Source: JAQGMV01 sp046597455
GTDB taxonomy: Bacteria > Pseudomonadota > Gammaproteobacteria > Burkholderiales > SG8-41
Direction of reading: 5' to 3'
NCBI GenBank assembly: GCA_046597455.1
Contig: JBKJKJ010000385.1
Span: 1 to 10,721, forward strand
DNA length: 10,721 bases
Under the pieces are notes generated by a model, which saw nothing but the letters and a program-made list of their open reading frames with translations, was not told the DNA's origin and searched no databases. A program made the translations under genes and the position numbers. Positions 1 through 9,110 of this stretch are shown here, piece by piece. Every line of letters starts with the position of its first letter. The first letter of the stretch is position 1.

Positions 1-35
1 TGAAGCGCCGCGGGAGTCGGACGCCGCACCCAGCA

Positions 36-70
36 GCTGAGCGGCCCGTGCCGGGAGCCGGGCCCTCAGC
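36..70. terminator. Strong GC-rich stem-loop downstream of uvrD; possible terminator without U-tract
   Basis: GCTGAG (36-41) pairs with CTCAGC (65-70) and GGCCCG (43-48) pairs with CGGGCC (59-64). This gives a 12-bp stem with a single bulged C at 42 and a 10-nt loop. It begins 27 bases past the uvrD stop codon in the direction of uvrD transcription, where a transcript end would be expected. No T-run follows on either strand, so it is not a classical intrinsic terminator. It may protect the 3' end of the mRNA or assist termination in another way. The stem is seen directly; the function is inferred. Confidence 0.4.
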
Positions 71-96
71 ATTCGTTCCCGGCCCGTCTCAATCAC

Positions 97-2292
97 TCAC
101 GCCGGGGCCAGGTTCGCGTATTCCAGCATCAACCATTTCAAGCCGGAATCCCTGAAGTTCACCTGCACCCGTGCCTCGGGGCCTCGGCCTTCGGCCGTCA
201 CGATCACGCCTGCGCCGAACTTGGCGTGCACGACGCTTTGCCCGATGCGCCACGGCAGGCCTGAATCGATGTTGCCCATGTCGACCTTGGGCTGCACCGG
301 CACGTTGCCCGCGTAGCCGCGCCCCGCAAAATACGACGACTGCAGGGGCCGGGGCGCCGCTTTCGTCTTGCGCATGAGCTGGGCCGGAATCTCCTGGAAA
401 AAGCGCGATGCGACGTTGAATCGCGTCTGGCCGTGGAGCATGCGGCTTTGCGCATAGGTCAGGTAGAGGCGGCGCCGGGCGCGCGTCAGCGCCACGTACA
501 TGAGGCGCCGCTCTTCCTCGAGACCTTCATCCTCCTTCGCGCTGTTTTCGTGCGGAAACAGGCCTTCTTCCAGACCGCTGATGAAGACGGCGTGAAATTC
601 CAGCCCTTTCGCGGAATGTACGGTCATGAGCTGCAACGCGTCGGCGCCGGCGAGCGCCTGGTGCTCCCCCGATTCGAGCGCCGCGTGCGCCAGAAAAGCG
701 GAGAGCTCATCGGGCTCATCGACGCCTTCGGTCATCGGCTGCACATCCCGCTCGCTGATGAACGCGGCAGCGGCCGTCACCAGCTCGGCCAGATTCTCCA
801 GCCGGTCCGCCCCTTCCTTCTCGGACTGGTAGTGTTGCTTCAGTCCGCTGGCCGCGATCACATGATCGATGACTTCAGGCAACGGCATCCCCGCGGTGGC
901 CTCGCGCATGCGTTCGATGAGATTCACGAAACCCGCGATGTTCGCCGAAGCCTTTCCCGACAGGGTGTTGGCGCAGGCCGCCGCCCACATCGTCACGCCT
1001 CGCGTGCGCGAGACCTCTTCGATCTGCTCGAGGCTGCGTGCGCCGATGCCGCGCGTGGGAAAGTTCACGATGCGCAGGAATGCGCCGTCGTCGTCCGCGT
1101 TTGCAACCAGCCTGAGATAGGCCAGCGCGTGCTTGATCTCCTGCCGCTCGAAGAAGCGCAGCCCCCCGTAGACCCGATAAGGAAGCGAGGCATTGAAAAG
1201 CGCGTGCTCGAGCACGCGCGATTGCGCGTTGGAGCGGTAGAGCAAGCCGATGTCGCCGAGACTGACGCCGTCTGCCCTGAGCCCCCGCACCTCCTGCACG
1301 ATGTAGCTCGCTTCTTCGAGGTCGGTCGACGCCTCGTGCACGCGCAGCGGCTCGCCTTTGCCTTCGGAAGTCCACAGGTTCTTTCCCAAGCGCTTGCGGT
1401 TGTGTGCGATCAGCGCATTGGCCGCATCGAGGATATGCGCGTGCGAGCGGTAGTTCTGCTCCAGCTTGATCACGCGCTCGATGTTGAAGTCGCGCTGCAG
1501 ATACTGCATGTTGGCGGTGTTCGCGCCGCGAAACGCGTAAATCGACTGGTCGTCATCGCCGACCGCGAAAACGCTGTTCTGCTGCCCTGCGAGCAGCTGC
1601 AGCCACCGGTACTGGAGCTTGTTGGTGTCCTGGAACTCGTCCACCAGGATGTGGCTGAAGCGGTTGCGATAGTGATCGCGAAGCATCTCGTTTCGCGAGA
1701 GCAGCTCGAACGAGCGCAGCAGGAGCTCGGCGAAATCGACGGCGCCCTCGCGCTGGCACTGCGCATCGTATGCGGCATAGACGCTGACCATGCGCTCGGA
1801 GAAGTCGTCGTAAGGGTCCACGTCCTTGGCCCGGCGTCCTTCGTCCTTGTTGCCGGCGATGAACCAGAGGCCCTGCCGCGGCGGGTAGAGCTCCTCGTCC
1901 AGATTCATGCCTCTCATGATCCGCTTGACCATCGCGAGCTGGTCCTGCGTGTCGAGAATCTGAAAAAGGCTCGGCAGGCCCGCTTCGCGGCTGTGCGCGC
2001 GCAGCATGCGATTGCACAGGCCGTGGAACGTGCCGACCCACATGCCGCGCGTGTTGATCGGCAGCATTGCGGAAATGCGCGTCAGCATTTCCTTTGCGGC
2101 CTTGTTCGTAAACGTCACGGCGAGCAGCCCGTGCGGACTGACCTGCCCGGTCTGTATCAGCCACGCGATACGCGTGGTGAGCACGCGGGTCTTGCCGCTG
2201 CCGGCACCGGCGAGGATGAGCGCGGATTGCGCGGGCAGCGTGACGGATTCGAGCTGCGGTTCGTTCAGACCTGCAAGGAATTGGGGAGACAT
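97..2292 (-). CDS. uvrD: UvrD/PcrA-type superfamily 1A ATP-dependent DNA helicase (helicase II)
   Basis: This is a 3'-5' DNA helicase that unwinds DNA in nucleotide-excision repair (displacing UvrC and the cut oligomer) and in methyl-directed mismatch repair, and strips recombinase from DNA. At 731 residues it is close to the usual UvrD length of about 720. In order: a Q-motif region near residues 8-14, Walker A AGAGSGKT (28-35), Walker B VDEFQDTN (217-224), motif III GDDDQSIYAFRG (245-256), motif IV QNYRSH, motif V with TVHSAKGLEF near residue 560, and motif VI with YVALTRARR near residue 600. The C-terminus (WRIGQSVVHAKFGAGVIV onward) matches the Tudor-like domain of UvrD/PcrA, known to bind RNA polymerase. 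The start is the ATG at 2292; it has no clear Shine-Dalgarno, but the N-terminus fits the family. All catalytic motifs are intact. No LexA-like box was recognised upstream. Rep is the main alternative, but the C-terminal domain favours UvrD. Confidence 0.96.
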   Translation of the reverse strand: MSPQFLAGLNEPQLESVTLPAQSALILAGAGSGKTRVLTTRIAWLIQTGQVSPHGLLAVTFTNKAAKEMLTRISAMLPINTRGMWVGTFHGLCNRMLRAHSREAGLPSLFQILDTQDQLAMVKRIMRGMNLDEELYPPRQGLWFIAGNKDEGRRAKDVDPYDDFSERMVSVYAAYDAQCQREGAVDFAELLLRSFELLSRNEMLRDHYRNRFSHILVDEFQDTNKLQYRWLQLLAGQQNSVFAVGDDDQSIYAFRGANTANMQYLQRDFNIERVIKLEQNYRSHAHILDAANALIAHNRKRLGKNLWTSEGKGEPLRVHEASTDLEEASYIVQEVRGLRADGVSLGDIGLLYRSNAQSRVLEHALFNASLPYRVYGGLRFFERQEIKHALAYLRLVANADDDGAFLRIVNFPTRGIGARSLEQIEEVSRTRGVTMWAAACANTLSGKASANIAGFVNLIERMREATAGMPLPEVIDHVIAASGLKQHYQSEKEGADRLENLAELVTAAAAFISERDVQPMTEGVDEPDELSAFLAHAALESGEHQALAGADALQLMTVHSAKGLEFHAVFISGLEEGLFPHENSAKEDEGLEEERRLMYVALTRARRRLYLTYAQSRMLHGQTRFNVASRFFQEIPAQLMRKTKAAPRPLQSSYFAGRGYAGNVPVQPKVDMGNIDSGLPWRIGQSVVHAKFGAGVIVTAEGRGPEARVQVNFRDSGLKWLMLEYANLAPA

Positions 2293-2392
2293 GCGGACTT
2301 CAGAGTTGAGTGCCGGGTGTCAAGCGTGAGTGGCGGCGAGTGGACGGGAGGCTCGCGCGGACAATCGGCATGACACCACGCCAAATCACCGA

Positions 2393-2420
2393 ATTATAGA
2401 CGCCGCAGCCGCCGTGTCAG
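2393..2420 (-). promoter_or_regulatory. Predicted sigma70 promoter for uvrD
   Basis: Read on the minus strand, CTGACA (2420-2415, five of six matches to the -35 consensus) is followed by a 16-bp spacer and a perfect TATAAT (2398-2393). Transcription would start near 2386 and leave an untranslated leader of roughly 90 bases before the uvrD ATG at 2292. This suggests uvrD can be transcribed independently of the FecR-SPOR gene upstream. It is a pattern-based prediction. Confidence 0.6.
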
Positions 2421-2433
2421 CGACCGGGTCGCT
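2419..2433. repeat. Perfect 15-bp palindrome abutting the uvrD -35 box
   Basis: AGCGACCGGGTCGCT consists of two perfect 7-bp arms around a central G at 2426. It overlaps the upstream edge of the predicted uvrD -35 hexamer by two bases. As DNA it could be a binding site for a dimeric regulator. As RNA from the FecR-SPOR transcript it would form a short hairpin, but no T-run follows it on that strand, so an intrinsic terminator is not supported. The role is unknown. Confidence 0.35.
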
Positions 2434-2471
2434 AAAGAAATATCACTCGGGGCCGCGCCGCGCTTCGTGCG

Positions 2472-3362
2472 CTACCGCGCCGGCCGCGCCTGGGCGTATC
2501 CCACCCGCTTCAACCGCTCGGCCAGCGCGGTCGCCTCGGCGCTGTCGGGCAAAGATTCGATACGTACTTCGGAGCGTGCCGAGGGGCCTTGGCCGATGCG
2601 CGCCGTGATCGCCGCAAAACCCGAGTCCCGCAGCTTGTCGCGAAACGCAGCGGCCTCACGCTCGTCGTTTGCGGACGCAACAATCACCGTGAACGTTCCG
2701 CCCCGGCGGGTCGCGCCCGCGCGCGCCGGAATTTCGGTCTCTTCGGACCACTCTTGGACCTGGGCGGGGGACACCGCAGACGGCGGCTGCGCCTGGCCCG
2801 TGCGAGGTGCGATATAGAACGAGTTCGGTCCCTGCATCGTGAACTGCGCGGCGCCATGGCTCACGGTGATGCGGCCTTCGAGCAGGCACACGATATCGCG
2901 GTCACCCTCGGCTTTTCCCCAGACGTCGGTGCCGCGGATTCCGGCTGTCACGACATTGACTTTCACGCGCACGTCGCGCTGAGCGTTCGATTTGCCCAGC
3001 AGCCCGGTGGTGAAGCGAAAAGCGCCGCGAACGACTTCCAGCGTGGCGCTGACCAGACTGCTTTTCGCATCCTGTTTCTGAGAAAGATCGTCCACTGCGA
3101 GCATCGCACTGTCACCGAGTTTGACCGCGCTGCCTTCGGACATGCGCAACAGCGCGCGACCCCCGTCGCCGGTGTGCACCTTCTCTTTGTTATTGAGACC
3201 CATGCCGACCACCAGTGGCTCTCGCCTGCCGTCGGCGCGTTCGACCCACGCCGGGCTCAGTACGCTTTCGACCGAGAGCACCGAGACGGTGGACGTCGCG
3301 CAGTACACGGGCAGCGCGAACAGCGCAAGGAATGAAGCAGCGATAAAGCGGCGCATCGTCAT
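2472..3362 (-). CDS. Secreted FecR-domain protein with C-terminal SPOR domain
   Basis: This is a predicted periplasmic protein of 296 residues. Residues 1-21 look like a Sec signal peptide: two arginines, a hydrophobic core, then PVYC-ATS. The Cys does not sit in a good lipobox because Tyr precedes it. Residues about 45-170 match the FecR fold, with HTGDGGRALLRMSEGSAVKLG and the hallmark AGIRGTD (140-146). A Pro/Gln-rich linker leads to a SPOR-like domain (about 222-292, beginning GTFTVIVAS and ending KRVGYAQARPAR); SPOR domains bind glycan strands lacking stem peptides. No sigma factor or TonB receptor gene is adjacent, so it is unlikely to be a classical FecR anti-sigma regulator. A cell-envelope role is inferred, but the function is unknown. 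The start at 3362 is chosen because GAGGAG lies five bases upstream; the frame stays open to 3452, but that extension would precede the signal peptide. Confidence 0.85.
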   Translation of the reverse strand: MTMRRFIAASFLALFALPVYCATSTVSVLSVESVLSPAWVERADGRREPLVVGMGLNNKEKVHTGDGGRALLRMSEGSAVKLGDSAMLAVDDLSQKQDAKSSLVSATLEVVRGAFRFTTGLLGKSNAQRDVRVKVNVVTAGIRGTDVWGKAEGDRDIVCLLEGRITVSHGAAQFTMQGPNSFYIAPRTGQAQPPSAVSPAQVQEWSEETEIPARAGATRRGGTFTVIVASANDEREAAAFRDKLRDSGFAAITARIGQGPSARSEVRIESLPDSAEATALAERLKRVGYAQARPAR

Positions 3363-3430
3363 GAGTTCTCCTCGGGAGGCACTGGGATGAAAGAGTCGCC
3401 GGCTGCCGCTAGAGTTCAGGGCCGTGCGGT

Positions 3431-3436
3431 TATAAT
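3431..3436 (+). promoter_or_regulatory. Candidate -10 box of the leuS promoter
   Basis: A perfect TATAAT lies 37 bases before the leuS ATG in the divergent intergenic region, predicting a start near 3443 and a leader of about 30 bases. No good -35 hexamer is visible 16-18 bases upstream (the region reads around GCTAGAG), so the promoter may depend on an activator or be weak. On the opposite strand the same bases read TATAAC, which could serve the FecR-SPOR gene, but again without a clear -35. Confidence 0.45.
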
Positions 3437-3451
3437 GGTGATTTTTCACCA
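3436..3451. repeat. 16-bp inverted repeat at the predicted leuS transcription start
   Basis: TGGTGATTTTTCACCA has perfect 6-bp arms (TGGTGA / TCACCA) around TTTT. It begins on the last base of the TATAAT box and is centred on the expected start site, a classical position for a repressor operator. It could equally be a chance dyad. The symmetry is seen directly; the regulatory role is inferred. Confidence 0.4.
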
Positions 3452-3472
3452 CTTTTCCACAACTTTTCCCGC

Positions 3473-6082
<2,610 letters not shown>

Positions 6083-6100
6083 CGTGTGAGAAGCGAAACC

Positions 6101-6664
6101 ATGGCGGTGCCCAGGCGTCAAATCTGGCGGGCCTGGCTGCAACTTCGCGCGCCTCGCGCCTCGCGCCTCATGCAATGCGCCGCGCTGTGCGTGACGCTGA
6201 CAGCCTGCGGCTTCCATCTCCGCGGCCCGGTCAGCCTGCCGTTCAACACGCTCTATGTCGAAGCGCCACAGGCTTCGCTGTTTGCCAACCAGCTACGACG
6301 TGCAATCCGCACCGGCAGTGAGACGCGCATCAGTGACAACCCCGCCGATGCAGATGCAACGCTGCAGGTGCTCAACGAGCTGCGCGAGAAGGAAATCCTT
6401 TCGCTTTCCGCAGGCGGGCGCGTGCGTGAGCTCCAGCTGCGCTATCGGATCCAGTATCAGGTGTACGACAGGCAGAAGAATCTGATCGCCCCGCGGTCTG
6501 AAATCGTGTTGAGGCGCGATTATTCGTTCAACGATCAGGATCAGCTTTCCAAGGAATCAGAAGAGGCCCTGCTCTACCGCGACATGCAGACCGACGCCGT
6601 GCAGCAGCTGCTGCGACGTCTGCAGGCCGTGGCAAAAGCCTCCAGGTCCGGCGACAAGGGCTGA
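6101..6664 (+). CDS. lptE: LPS-assembly lipoprotein LptE
   Basis: LptE (formerly RlpB) is an outer-membrane lipoprotein that plugs the LptD barrel and helps deliver lipopolysaccharide to the cell surface. With this start the product is about 187 residues, normal for the family. The lipobox LTAC ends at Cys36, followed by GFHLRGPVSLPFNTLYVEAP, which is characteristic of LptE. Later segments such as RELQLRYRIQYQVYDRQ and LRRDYSFNDQDQLSKE also fit. The ATG at 6101 has GAGAAG seven bases upstream. Alternatives are the GTG at 6086, four bases after leuS, and the ATG at 6170, which would leave a signal peptide without positive charges. The N-region is longer and more arginine-rich than usual and partly built from a 7-bp tandem repeat. 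The position between leuS and holA is the classic one in E. coli and relatives, which supports the identification despite LptE's weak sequence conservation. Confidence 0.93.
   Translation: MAVPRRQIWRAWLQLRAPRASRLMQCAALCVTLTACGFHLRGPVSLPFNTLYVEAPQASLFANQLRRAIRTGSETRISDNPADADATLQVLNELREKEILSLSAGGRVRELQLRYRIQYQVYDRQKNLIAPRSEIVLRRDYSFNDQDQLSKESEEALLYRDMQTDAVQQLLRRLQAVAKASRSGDKG
6149..6169 (+). repeat. Three perfect tandem copies of GCGCCTC in the lptE signal region
   Basis: GCGCCTC is repeated three times without interruption (6149-6155, 6156-6162, 6163-6169) and encodes APRASRL just before the hydrophobic part of the LptE signal peptide. The unit is not a multiple of three, so loss or gain of one copy would shift the frame. 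An in-frame ATG lies immediately after the array, at 6170. Confidence 0.85.
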
Positions 6665-6671
6665 ACGCCCG

Positions 6672-7730
6672 ATGCGAATCACGACCGAGCAGCTTCAGCG
6701 GAGTCTCTCGCGGGAAATCAAACCGCTGTACACCGTCTACGGCGAGGAGCCGCTCCTCGCACTCGAAGCGTCCGATCGCATACGCGCGACGGCCCGCGCG
6801 CAGGGCTACACCGAACGCGAAGTCCTCACCGTCGAGCCCGGTTTCAAGTGGAGCGAGCTCGCGATGGCGGGGAGCGCCCAATCGCTTTTTGCTTCCCGCA
6901 AGCTGCTCGAGCTGAGGATTCCCAACGGCAAGCCCGGAACGGAAGGCAGCGCTGCGCTTCAGGCGTATTGCCAGCGCGTGCCGGAGGATACGGTTACGCT
7001 CGTGCAACTTCCGGCAATCGACTGGCGCACGCAGAAATCGGTCTGGTTCCAGGCGCTCGATACCGCGGGCATCACCGTCGAAGCGCGCGTCGTGCCGCGC
7101 AAGGCGCTGCCGCAGTGGCTGGCGGGCCGGCTGAAAGCGCAGAAGCAGGATGCCGACACCGATACGCTGGATTTCATCGCTGATCGGGTCGAAGGCAATC
7201 TGATGGCCGCTTACCAGGAGGTGCAGAAACTCGCGCTGCTTTTCCCGCCAGGCCGGATCGGTTACGAGCAGGTGAGGGATGCGGTCCTGGACGTTGCGCG
7301 CTACGACGTGTTCGACCTGGGCGAAATCATGCTCGAAGGCGATGCGGTCCGGCTGGCGCGCACCCTGGAAGGCCTCAAGGGTGAAGGCGCGGCGCCGCCG
7401 CTCATCCTGTGGGCGCTCGCAAACGAGATACGCGCAATCGCAAAGGTGGTCGGCGGCGTGGCCTCCGGCCAGCCCGCAGCGGCGCTCGTGCGCTCGGTGG
7501 GGCTACGCGGCGCTGCACACCAGAGTCTCATGCAGGTCCACCACATCCGCTTCAGGTCGGCGCAGGTCGCCGACGCGCTGCGTCACGCGGCAGCCGTGGA
7601 CCGGATGATCAAAGGGCTCGCCAAAGGCGATTTGTGGGACGAGCTGCTCCAGCTCGGGCTGCGGTTCGCGCACGTTCCTGCGACTGCGCCAGGAGCAAGC
7701 GCGCGCAAGGCGGGAGCGGCCTCGCGCTGA
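6672..7730 (+). CDS. holA: DNA polymerase III delta subunit (clamp loader wrench)
   Basis: The delta subunit of the clamp loader contacts the beta sliding clamp and opens it so it can be placed on primed DNA. The 352 residues are close to the usual 340-350. The N-terminal LYTVYGEEPLLALEASDRIRATA is the degenerate nucleotide-binding-like start typical of HolA. The middle segment DTLDFIADRVEGNLMAAYQEVQKLALL matches the lid region, and VARYDVFDLGEIMLEGDAVRLARTLEGLKGEGAAPPLILWALANEIRAIAKV matches the C-terminal collar domain. No functional Walker A is expected or seen. The ATG at 6672 lies seven bases after the lptE stop, with AAGGG at 6656-6660 as a distant, weak ribosome site, which suggests translation coupled to lptE. 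The leuS-lptE-holA order is widely conserved in Gram-negative bacteria. The C-terminal tail is Ala/Arg-rich and probably disordered. Confidence 0.96.
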   Translation: MRITTEQLQRSLSREIKPLYTVYGEEPLLALEASDRIRATARAQGYTEREVLTVEPGFKWSELAMAGSAQSLFASRKLLELRIPNGKPGTEGSAALQAYCQRVPEDTVTLVQLPAIDWRTQKSVWFQALDTAGITVEARVVPRKALPQWLAGRLKAQKQDADTDTLDFIADRVEGNLMAAYQEVQKLALLFPPGRIGYEQVRDAVLDVARYDVFDLGEIMLEGDAVRLARTLEGLKGEGAAPPLILWALANEIRAIAKVVGGVASGQPAAALVRSVGLRGAAHQSLMQVHHIRFRSAQVADALRHAAAVDRMIKGLAKGDLWDELLQLGLRFAHVPATAPGASARKAGAASR

Positions 7731-7771
7731 GCGCCCCCGCCCCGAACCCCGCGCCCGCCGTCGCAATCAGC

Positions 7772-7777
7772 TATCAT
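7772..7777 (+). promoter_or_regulatory. Possible -10 box upstream of proA
   Basis: TATCAT lies 76 bases before the proA start in the 123-bp holA-proA gap and matches the -10 consensus at five of six positions. No recognisable -35 lies at the right distance. The gap length makes a separate promoter for proA-lpdA plausible, but the sequence evidence is thin. Confidence 0.25.
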
Positions 7778-7822
7778 TCCCTGCAGGACGAGGGCCTCAG
7801 CGCAGGCGGTCACGGTTCTCTC

Positions 7823-7843
7823 TGAATCCTCATCCTGAATCCT
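7823..7843 (+). repeat. Pair of 8-bp direct repeats in the proA leader
   Basis: TGAATCCT occurs at 7823-7830 and again at 7836-7843, just before the proA ribosome-binding site, with starts 13 bases apart. It could be a small duplication or chance; no function is assigned. Confidence 0.4.
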
Positions 7844-7847
7844 GGAG
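7844..7847 (+). promoter_or_regulatory. Ribosome-binding site that fixes the proA TTG start
   Basis: GGAG lies six bases before the TTG at 7854, ideal spacing. The next in-frame start, the ATG at 7872, has no comparable site. The site therefore supports the rarer TTG initiation codon. Confidence 0.75.
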
Positions 7848-7853
7848 TAGACG

Positions 7854-9110
7854 TTGGACGTCCAAACATACATGCACGGGGTCGGGCGCGAAGCGCGCAA
7901 AGCCTCGCGCCTCGTGGCGAAAGCTGACACGGCGACCAAGAACCGGGCGTTGACCGTGATGGCGCAGGCGATCGAAGGGACGGCGCAGACCCTGATCGCA
8001 GCCAACGTGCGCGATCTCGAGGCGGCCCGCGCCAAAGGTCTCGACGACGCGGCGATCGATCGCCTCACGCTCACGCAGAAAGCGATCGGGGTGATGGCCG
8101 ATGGCCTGCTGCAAATTGCGGAGCTTCCCGATCCCGTCGGCGAAATCACCAGCATGCGCTACCGGCCTTCCGGAATCGAGGTCGGGCATATGCGTGTGCC
8201 GCTCGGCGTGATCGGCATCATCTACGAGTCGCGTCCCAACGTGACTGCCGATGCGGCCGCGCTGTGCCTCAAATCGGGGAATGCGGCGATCCTGCGCGGC
8301 GGCTCCGAAGCAATACACTCCAACCAGGCGATTGCCGCGTGTGTTCATGAAGGCCTCAAAGCAGCCGGCCTGCCCCAAGCCGCGGTGCAGGTGATCGAGA
8401 CGACCGATCGGGCAGCCGTCGGCGAGCTCATCACCATGCAGGATTACGTCGACGTCATCGTGCCGCGCGGAGGCAAAAGCCTCATCGAGCGGCTGCAGCG
8501 CGAATCGCGCATCCCGATGATCAAGCATCTGCACGGCGTGTGCCACGTCTATATCGACGACAAGGCCGATCTCGCGAAAGCGATGCGCATCGCCGACAAC
8601 GCCAAGACCCAGCGTCTGGGCACGTGCAATACGATGGAAACGCTGCTCGTGTCGCGCGATATCGCGTCACAGGTGCTGCCGCCGCTTTGCAAAATCTATT
8701 TGCAGAAAGGCATCGAGCTTCGCGGCGATGACGAGGCCCGAGCCCTCGTGCCCGCGATGAACGCGGCAACCGACGAGGACTGGTACACCGAATACCTTGC
8801 GGCGATCCTGTCGATCCGCATCGTCAGCGGCCTCGATCAGGCCATGGACCATATTGCCGCATACGGCTCTCAGCACACCGACGCCATCGTGACTGAAGAC
8901 CTCACGCGGGCGCGCCGTTTCATGCGCGAAGTCGACTCGCGCTCGGTCATGGTCAACGCCTCGACGCGCTTCGCGGATGGCTACGAATACGGCCTCGGTG
9001 CGGAGATCGGCATTTCGACCGACAAGATACACGCCCGCGGGCCGGTGGGTCTCGAAGGACTGACGTCACTCAAATGGGTCGTCATTGGAGATGGACACAT
9101 AAGACAATGA
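7854..9110 (+). CDS. proA: Gamma-glutamyl phosphate reductase (glutamate-5-semialdehyde dehydrogenase)
   Basis: ProA catalyses the second step of proline synthesis: NADPH-dependent reduction of gamma-glutamyl phosphate, made by ProB, to glutamate-5-semialdehyde, which cyclises to pyrroline-5-carboxylate. The 418 residues are normal. The aldehyde-dehydrogenase fold is recognisable throughout: MRVPLGVIGIIYESRPNVTADAAALCLKSGNA for cofactor binding, DVIVPRGGKSLI, and the catalytic Cys258 in LGTCNTMETLLV. The C-terminus shows the family's ADGYEYGLGAEIGISTDKIHARGPVGLEGLTSLKW. Translation starts at a TTG, backed by GGAG at 7844-7847 and by an N-terminus (MDVQTYM) like betaproteobacterial ProA. proB is not in the window. 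The stop codon overlaps the lpdA start as ATGA, implying coupled translation. holA upstream is a common neighbour; lpdA downstream is not one I would expect. Confidence 0.97.
   Translation: MDVQTYMHGVGREARKASRLVAKADTATKNRALTVMAQAIEGTAQTLIAANVRDLEAARAKGLDDAAIDRLTLTQKAIGVMADGLLQIAELPDPVGEITSMRYRPSGIEVGHMRVPLGVIGIIYESRPNVTADAAALCLKSGNAAILRGGSEAIHSNQAIAACVHEGLKAAGLPQAAVQVIETTDRAAVGELITMQDYVDVIVPRGGKSLIERLQRESRIPMIKHLHGVCHVYIDDKADLAKAMRIADNAKTQRLGTCNTMETLLVSRDIASQVLPPLCKIYLQKGIELRGDDEARALVPAMNAATDEDWYTEYLAAILSIRIVSGLDQAMDHIAAYGSQHTDAIVTEDLTRARRFMREVDSRSVMVNASTRFADGYEYGLGAEIGISTDKIHARGPVGLEGLTSLKWVVIGDGHIRQ

Noticed and set aside
1..96. Open minus-strand frame running off the left edge (from GTG at 96 or ATG at 72; reads MLRARLPARAAQLLGAA)
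   Set aside because: It is only 24-32 codons long, has no clear ribosome site or recognisable family, and contains the strong hairpin at 36-70. A partial gene cannot be excluded, but there is not enough to call it.
2318..2323. TTGACA on the minus strand close to the uvrD start, as an alternative -35
   Set aside because: The hexamer at the right distance reads AAGTCC, which is not a -10 box. The promoter at 2393-2420 is far better.
433..2373. Long plus-strand open frame of 646 codons opposite uvrD
   Set aside because: It is antisense to a full-length uvrD with every helicase motif intact. The translation has no recognisable domain and is rich in Arg, Ala and His, typical of a shadow frame in GC-rich DNA.
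7731..7853. Possible small RNA or intrinsic terminator in the holA-proA gap
   Set aside because: No stable stem followed by a T-run was found; the gap is C-rich, then carries a possible -10 box and the proA ribosome site.
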